Positions 31,854 to 35,770 of a stretch of 35,770 nucleotides of DNA are shown here, one piece after another. The notes below the pieces were generated by a model, which was not told the origin of the DNA, did no database searches, and was given only the letters and a program-made list of their open reading frames with translations. The first letter of the stretch is position 1; each line of letters opens with the position of its first letter. Both the position numbers and the translations under genes were made by a program. The stretch comes from Rickettsiales bacterium (GTDB lineage Bacteria; Pseudomonadota; Alphaproteobacteria; Rickettsiales; UBA1997): contig CANMEW010000001.1 in the NCBI GenBank assembly GCA_947496905.1, forward strand, positions 1 to 35,770, written 5' to 3'.

Positions 31854-32722
31854 ATGCCCGAATTGCCAGAGGTAGAGACGATCCGCAAAGGCTTGAAAAG
31901 TTTGAGTGGAAAGAAAATCGAGAGAATTTTTCGCTCAGAAAAAAATTACGAACTGCTTCAAACCTTGATTTACAAGGCTTAGACGGTGCAGAGATTTTGA
32001 AAATCACTAGAAGAGCTCGTTACTTAATTTTTCAATTCAGCAACGAAAAAAGTCTAATCATTCACTTGGGAATGAGCGGAAAACTCACGCTGAGCAAAAC
32101 CTTCAATCACCTAAAGCACGACCATTTTGCCTGCAAATTTAACGATGCTTCTTGGTTAATTTTTAACGATCCGCGACGTTTTGGATTCATTGACTTGGTC
32201 GAAACTAAAAATTTAGAAAATCATCAAATGCTGGAGAATCTCGGTCCCGAGCCGCTTTCGAAAGATTTTAATTTTGCTTACCTTCGACAAAAACTGCGTG
32301 GCAAAAAAATGAACATCAAGACCAGCATGATGGACAATAAAATTGTTGTTGGGGTCGGAAATATTTACATCAACGAGTCGTTGTTCGACTCAAAAATTTT
32401 ACCACTACGCGAAGCATCAAGCTTGGAAGATTTTGAAATTAAAGCGCTCATCACCTCAATCAAAAAAATCATAAAAAAAGCAATCGCCTTGGGAGGGTCA
32501 TCAATCTCAGATTACGTTAATGCCAAAGGAGATTCGGGGAATTTCCAAAACTGGTTTAAAGTCTACGGGCGCGCGGGGCAAAAATGTTTGCATTGTAAAA
32601 GTTCGATCGAAAGACTCATCCGGAGCGGCCGCTCGAGCTTCTTCTGCCCAACCTGTCCAAATTCTTTACGCCGCACGAGCGGCGCCCCACGTTGTGTGGA
32701 ACCCCATACCGAATCTGATTAA
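31854..32722 (+). pseudogene. mutM: Formamidopyrimidine-DNA glycosylase (MutM/Fpg), frameshifted in an A-tract
   Basis: MutM removes 8-oxoguanine from DNA. It starts MPELPEVETIRKGLK with the catalytic Pro2 and Glu3. After FRSEKN the frame runs to a stop at 31982. One added A in the A7 run at about 31939-31945 would give SEKKLRTASNLDLQGLDGAE and join smoothly to the rest, ITRRARYLIFQF and HLGMSGKL onward. The C-terminal zinc finger is intact (KCLHC ... FFCPTC). The last 18 codons come from repeat R3b, an abnormal tail after the zinc finger. Real decay, transcriptional slippage at the A-tract, or a sequencing error are all possible. Confidence 0.88.
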
Positions 32723-32763
32723 TACGAAAAAAACAGTTCGGCGCCCTTCAATCAGATTCGGTA
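32667..32763 (+). repeat. R3 palindromic element, copy at the mutM end (R3b)
   Basis: Reads TACGCCGCACGAGCGGC, then CCCCACGTTGTGTGG, then ACCGAATCTGA ... TCAGATTCGGT. It is related to R3a (17969-18056, complement). The first stem is GCCGC/GCGGC here but CGCGAC/GTCGCG there, so both sides changed together. It contains the mutM stop codon and ends five bases before the ATG of the next gene. Confidence 0.85.
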
Positions 32764-32768
32764 CAATC

Positions 32769-33170
32769 ATGAAAAAAAACTTAGCGTTAATTCTGTCAGT
32801 TTTTCTGCTTTTTTCTTGTTCAGAAAATTTTTCTACAAAACCAAAAATTACTGAGGAGCAAGCCTCAAAAGAATTTGTGCAGGGTAGCGAAGATATTCCG
32901 CTTTTAGTAGGAATGGATAAAACTTCCGACGAAAGTTTGGGCTTCGATTCTGACTTAGGCAGCATTGCGTCCTCCAACTACTCAACCGAGATTGATCTCC
33001 AAAAAGTTAGAAATTTTTATTTAAAAACTTTGCCACAAATGGGTTGGAATCTAGTGCAAAATAACGAGGCAAAATCTGGCTTTAAGCGCGAGAAGGAAAA
33101 GTTAGAAATCGAATTCACGAAGCAGTCACCAAAAAATATTGTGAGATTTTTTACTTCCTCGGATCTGTAG
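32769..33170 (+). CDS. Small predicted lipoprotein, unknown function
   Basis: A 133-residue protein with a lipoprotein signal (MKKNLALILSVFLLFSC, Cys17). The mature part has EDIPLLVGMDKTSDES, then a segment TEIDLQKVRNFYLKTLPQMG followed by WNLVQNNEAKSGFKREKEKL. The FY..TLPQMGW pattern is one I associate with small alphaproteobacterial lipoproteins of unknown role. I choose ATG 32769 because it begins the signal sequence; the frame is open upstream within mutM. It starts directly after repeat R3b. Confidence 0.75.
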   Translation: MKKNLALILSVFLLFSCSENFSTKPKITEEQASKEFVQGSEDIPLLVGMDKTSDESLGFDSDLGSIASSNYSTEIDLQKVRNFYLKTLPQMGWNLVQNNEAKSGFKREKEKLEIEFTKQSPKNIVRFFTSSDL

Positions 33171-33190
33171 GTGGTGATTCGAAATCTAGG

Positions 33191-33346
33191 CATTGTTAGC
33201 TAATTATTTCTTTCGGGATTTTTCGTTAATTTTTAGCGATTTTTTTACAAAATTTTGCCGATGCATTCTACATACCTCAAAAAATTTTGTGAAAAAATGA
33301 GCCAAAATTGACGGAAAAGAGCGGAGAAAATAATTAGCTAACAGTG
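33191..33346. repeat. Long imperfect palindrome (R4) between convergent genes
   Basis: The arms CATTGTTAGCTAATTATTT and AAATAATTAGCTAACAGTG match with one difference. The inner part also pairs loosely across the whole 150 bp, ending in ACAAAATTTT / AAAATTTTGT near the apex. It lies between the lipoprotein gene and the convergent dehydrogenase gene, whose last codons and stop are inside the right arm. It could be a two-way terminator or another mobile palindromic element; I see only one copy. Confidence 0.7.
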
Positions 33347-34503
33347 TCTAAGCAAGTAAAGCGGTTTCGGATAAATTTTGCATTGGTCACGCAAGCAGCA
33401 TATTCAGCATTCGAAAGCCCTAATGACCTCGGAGAAGTTTTAATTTTGAAGTGTGAAAAAATCGCCTTTAGGCGCGATTCATCGAAATAAATTTTCTGCA
33501 AATCTTTTTGAATTTTTTTCCAATCCACCTCCGAAGGTGCGCTGATCTCAGCCTTCATTTCAAACTCTTTCCCGCATTGCAGCGCGATTTTTTTTCCAAA
33601 AAATTTTTCTAATTTTTTTAGCGAAAATTCGCATTTTTTAACAAGCGGTAGTGCGCAATTTTCCAACAGGTTTTTTTGCAACCTCGCTGAAGTTAATGTC
33701 GTCACTGCGATTTGCGCCCCGTGCAAAATTTCCCTGACAATTTTCGGATATTTCATTCCAATTGTGTGGGCAATTAGATGCTCCGATTGACTTGCTGGGT
33801 AAGAGCCTCCGGCAATTGTCATCCCCCTCCCAGAAAGTAATAAAATTTCAATTAATAGCTTGAGAAAAGCATCGTCGCGCAAAGAAAAATTCTGAAAATT
33901 TTTGGTGAAAAAATTCATTTTTTTTGCGAGTAGTAAGAAGGGTTTTTGATCGAATTCTGTGCCGCAAATTTTGTGGGATAAATACCAGTCAAACCAGCAG
34001 GAATAAAAACAAAGACTGTCACCAATGCCAGCCTTTGTAAGCGCCAATGGCGCTGATTGTAAAATTCCTAAATCACAAAAAATTACCAAAGGCAATGTGG
34101 CCGGAAGAGTTTTTTTGTGACCAGAAATTGTGATTGAAGCATTTTTGGATGCGTAGCCGTTCATCGATGCAGCTGAGGCGAAAATTACGTAAGGAATTTT
34201 TTTCTGCGCCGAGGTAAATTTACACAAATCATTGATGGTGCCGCTTCCAAGACCAATTAGCAGATCACATTTTTTTGTAGCAGCGGCAATTTTTTTTAGA
34301 TTTTTTTCGTCAGCATGCGGATTTTTTAGCAGTAAAATTTTGTCGATTTTTTTGATAAAATTTTCGTCAAAAAAACGCCGACAATTTTTCCAAATTTTTT
34401 CATCACTGACGAATAAAATTTTGCCATCCGCAAAGCCTAATTGAGCAATTAAGCTTTCTGCTTTCACCGCTAGAGCCGTCGCTATTTCTACATTTCCTGA
34501 CAT
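33334..34503 (-). CDS. Glycerol-1-phosphate dehydrogenase-like protein (EgsA/AraM family)
   Basis: An iron-containing-alcohol-dehydrogenase-fold protein of 389 residues. The nucleotide-binding LIGLGSGTINDLCKFTSA is followed by PYVIFASAASMNGYASKNAS, the pattern of sn-glycerol-1-phosphate dehydrogenases (archaeal EgsA, bacterial AraM). The metal ligands appear as Asp162 (AGIGDSLCFY), His242 (QSEHLIAH) and His261 (ILHGAQIAV). These enzymes reduce dihydroxyacetone phosphate to G1P, the backbone enantiomer of archaeal lipids, but related proteins may act on other substrates, so the activity is not assured. The C-terminal quarter is less conserved. The gene stands alone, facing a lipoprotein gene and divergent from secG. 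Confidence 0.82.
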   Translation of the reverse strand: MSGNVEIATALAVKAESLIAQLGFADGKILFVSDEKIWKNCRRFFDENFIKKIDKILLLKNPHADEKNLKKIAAATKKCDLLIGLGSGTINDLCKFTSAQKKIPYVIFASAASMNGYASKNASITISGHKKTLPATLPLVIFCDLGILQSAPLALTKAGIGDSLCFYSCWFDWYLSHKICGTEFDQKPFLLLAKKMNFFTKNFQNFSLRDDAFLKLLIEILLLSGRGMTIAGGSYPASQSEHLIAHTIGMKYPKIVREILHGAQIAVTTLTSARLQKNLLENCALPLVKKCEFSLKKLEKFFGKKIALQCGKEFEMKAEISAPSEVDWKKIQKDLQKIYFDESRLKAIFSHFKIKTSPRSLGLSNAEYAACVTNAKFIRNRFTCLDTVS

Positions 34504-34612
34504 TAAAACTTGTGGGATAAAAATTGATTTTTATGTTGCCGCGCTCTTCTCGCGCTCCTCGTTGCCGCAGCTTCCTCTCATCAAAATTGCCAAATCAAAC
34601 TCAACTTAAGCA

Positions 34613-34957
34613 ATGGACAATCTTCAATTATTCCTACTAGTTCTTCAGATAATCATTGCCCTTGCTCTAATAATTTTAGTTCTGTTACAAAAATCAGACG
34701 GTGACATTTTGAGCGGCATTGGCGGCGGTTCAGGAGGCTTAAATTCTGCAATGTCTGGCAAGGCTGCGATGAATGCTTTAAGCAAAACCACAATGATTTT
34801 AAGCGGCCTTTTCATGCTTAACTGCCTAGTTCTCGCTTCAATTTCGAATGCCTCCAATAAAGCGATTAAAAAGGATTTAGAAAAAATTATCGAGCAACAA
34901 GAAAAAATCGAAGGCGCCACAACTCCAACCACTCCAGCCGTTCCCCCAGTAGAATAA
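34613..34957 (+). CDS. secG: Preprotein translocase subunit SecG
   Basis: A small membrane subunit of SecYEG that helps protein export. The 114 residues have two membrane helices (about 4-22 and 56-77) joined by the typical loop LLQKSDGDILSGIGGGSGGL with the following MSGKAAMNALSKTT. A Lys/Glu-rich and Pro/Thr-rich tail follows. The length is normal. The stop codon touches the start of repeat R1g. Confidence 0.94.
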   Translation: MDNLQLFLLVLQIIIALALIILVLLQKSDGDILSGIGGGSGGLNSAMSGKAAMNALSKTTMILSGLFMLNCLVLASISNASNKAIKKDLEKIIEQQEKIEGATTPTTPAVPPVE

Positions 34958-35099
34958 GGGTATCTCTAAAAATTGCTTTTTACGGAAATTTTGTCGTTAC
35001 CAAATTTTTTCGCGAGCACGTACAAGTAGTACGCTTTCCTGCTCAAAAATTCGGATGCCTAAAAATTTCTCGAAAAAATCTAATTTTTAGAGATACCCA
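34958..35099. repeat. R1 palindromic element, full copy (R1g)
   Basis: About 142 bp between secG and gcvT. The ends GGGTATCTCTAAAAATT and AATTTTTAGAGATACCC are a perfect inverted repeat, with TATC/GATA where other copies have a GC-rich end. The core CGCGAGCACGTAC ... GTACGCTTTCCTGCTC has the same orientation as R1e. Confidence 0.92.
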
Positions 35100-35114
35100 T
35101 AAACCTCTTTCAAC

Positions 35115-35770
35115 ATGACAAAAACAACCGCTCTAAACCAAGCGCATCGTAATCAAGGCGCCAAAATGGTGGAGTTCGCTGGCTACGACATGCCAGTTCA
35201 ATATTCCGATGGCATGCTTAAAGAGCATGAATGGACGCGCTCTGGCAATGTTGGAATTTTTGACGTCTCGCACATGGGGCAATTCATCGCTGAGGGCGTA
35301 GAGGTAGTAAAATTTTTATCCCACATCACTCCAACTGATTTTTCTCTCAGCACTCCTGCACTAGCTAAATACACTGTCCTCACTAATGCAGAAGGCGGAA
35401 TTATCGATGACCTAATCATTACTAAACTTACCGACACAAAATTCTTCATCGTGCTCAATGCCGGCTGCAAAAAAAAGGATATGGAGTGGATTCGCAAAAA
35501 TTTGCCCGCAGGAATTTCTTTTACAGAACTCTCTGATCGCTCACTAATTGCTGTTCAGGGCGGTAAGGCCGAAGAAGTTTTAAACAGATTTTTGACTGCA
35601 GGAAATTTAGCGCAATTGCCTTACATGAATCTCGGCACTTACAAGCTAAAAAATGGCGAGGAAGTTTTTATCAGCCGCACAGGATACACTGGTGAAGATG
35701 GTTTTGAGGTTTCGATCAAAAATTCTGCCGTGGAAAAATTTTGGCTAGATTTGTCAGCGCAATCTGAGGT
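35115..35770 (+). CDS. gcvT: Glycine cleavage system T protein, aminomethyltransferase (partial)
   Basis: GcvT transfers the aminomethyl carbon from the H protein to tetrahydrofolate. The first 218 residues are visible before the window ends. They begin MTKTTALNQAHRNQGAKMVE and contain FAGYDMPVQYSDGMLKEHEW, NVGIFDVSHMGQF, the folate-site YTVLTNAEGGIIDDLIITK and FISRTGYTGEDGFEVSI. The start codon is 16 bases after repeat R1g. The rest of the gene and any gcvH/gcvP lie beyond the window. Confidence 0.95.
   Translation, partial: MTKTTALNQAHRNQGAKMVEFAGYDMPVQYSDGMLKEHEWTRSGNVGIFDVSHMGQFIAEGVEVVKFLSHITPTDFSLSTPALAKYTVLTNAEGGIIDDLIITKLTDTKFFIVLNAGCKKKDMEWIRKNLPAGISFTELSDRSLIAVQGGKAEEVLNRFLTAGNLAQLPYMNLGTYKLKNGEEVFISRTGYTGEDGFEVSIKNSAVEKFWLDLSAQSE

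Noticed and set aside
24737..35099. CRISPR array
   Set aside because: The repeats are long, palindromic, dispersed by kilobases and lack regular spacers; no cas genes are seen.

Overview
The window is about 35.8 kb of AT-rich DNA, densely packed with housekeeping genes. It most likely comes from an alphaproteobacterium of the Rickettsiales/Holosporales kind or an allied AT-rich lineage. The clues are: the gene order rpsB-tsf-pyrH-frr-uppS-cdsA; an alphaproteobacterial-type SspB; NifR3-type DusB; Cox11- and CcmG-like proteins for an aerobic cytochrome chain; and a circularly permuted two-piece tmRNA gene. There are also many Rickettsia-like palindromic elements, one of them in frame inside pyrF. 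Genes for purine, pyrimidine, thiazole, threonine and queuosine metabolism (purD, pyrF, carB, thiG, thrC, tgt, queH) suggest a less reduced genome than a classical obligate intracellular Rickettsia. The lineage is inferred; no search was run.

Layout. 1-2.5 kb (minus): a partial membrane protein, glyQ and thrC. 2.5-5.3 kb (plus): a palindromic-repeat block, then rppH, holC, mltA and a small membrane protein. 5.4-11 kb (plus): rpsB, tsf, a terminator, pyrH, frr, uppS, cdsA and thiG. 11.2-14.3 kb (plus): a DegP-type protease, a Cox11-like protein and dusB. 14.5-18.7 kb (minus): plsC, a ZntB/CorA-type transporter, a DUF3833 lipoprotein, a frameshifted lipA and phoU. 19.1-20.4 kb (plus): purD. 20.5-23.4 kb (minus): a frameshifted prepilin-like gene, a Met/Glu/Lys-rich repeat protein and tgt. 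23.4-23.9 kb (plus): a CcmG-like thioredoxin. 23.9-27.0 kb (minus): pyrF with an in-frame repeat, plsY, sspB and an intact prepilin/LamG-like gene. 27.0-27.5 kb (minus): two-piece tmRNA. 27.6-29.2 kb (plus): the C-terminal half of carB as a stand-alone gene. 29.3-31.8 kb (minus): pntB and queH. 31.9-33.2 kb (plus): mutM with a frameshift in an A-tract and a small lipoprotein. 33.3-34.5 kb (minus): a glycerol-1-phosphate-dehydrogenase-like gene. 34.6 kb to the end (plus): secG and the start of gcvT.

The most unusual content is non-coding or at the coding boundary. Seven copies of a roughly 140-bp palindromic element (R1; one partial, one enlarged by nested insertions) sit between genes, often touching stop codons. 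A second family (R2, about 81 bp) occurs once between genes and once in frame inside pyrF. A third (R3, about 90 bp) occurs just upstream of lipA and of a lipoprotein gene, with compensatory changes in a stem, and in one copy supplies the last 18 codons of mutM. The tmRNA gene encodes a 19-residue tag with a doubled ANDNF segment, and its intervening segment carries a very long inverted repeat. The SspB adaptor that delivers tagged proteins to ClpXP is encoded about 1.5 kb away.

Three genes (lipA, mutM and one prepilin-like gene) each carry a single frame break that a small indel would repair. They are real decay, slippage sites or sequencing errors; the sequence alone cannot decide.
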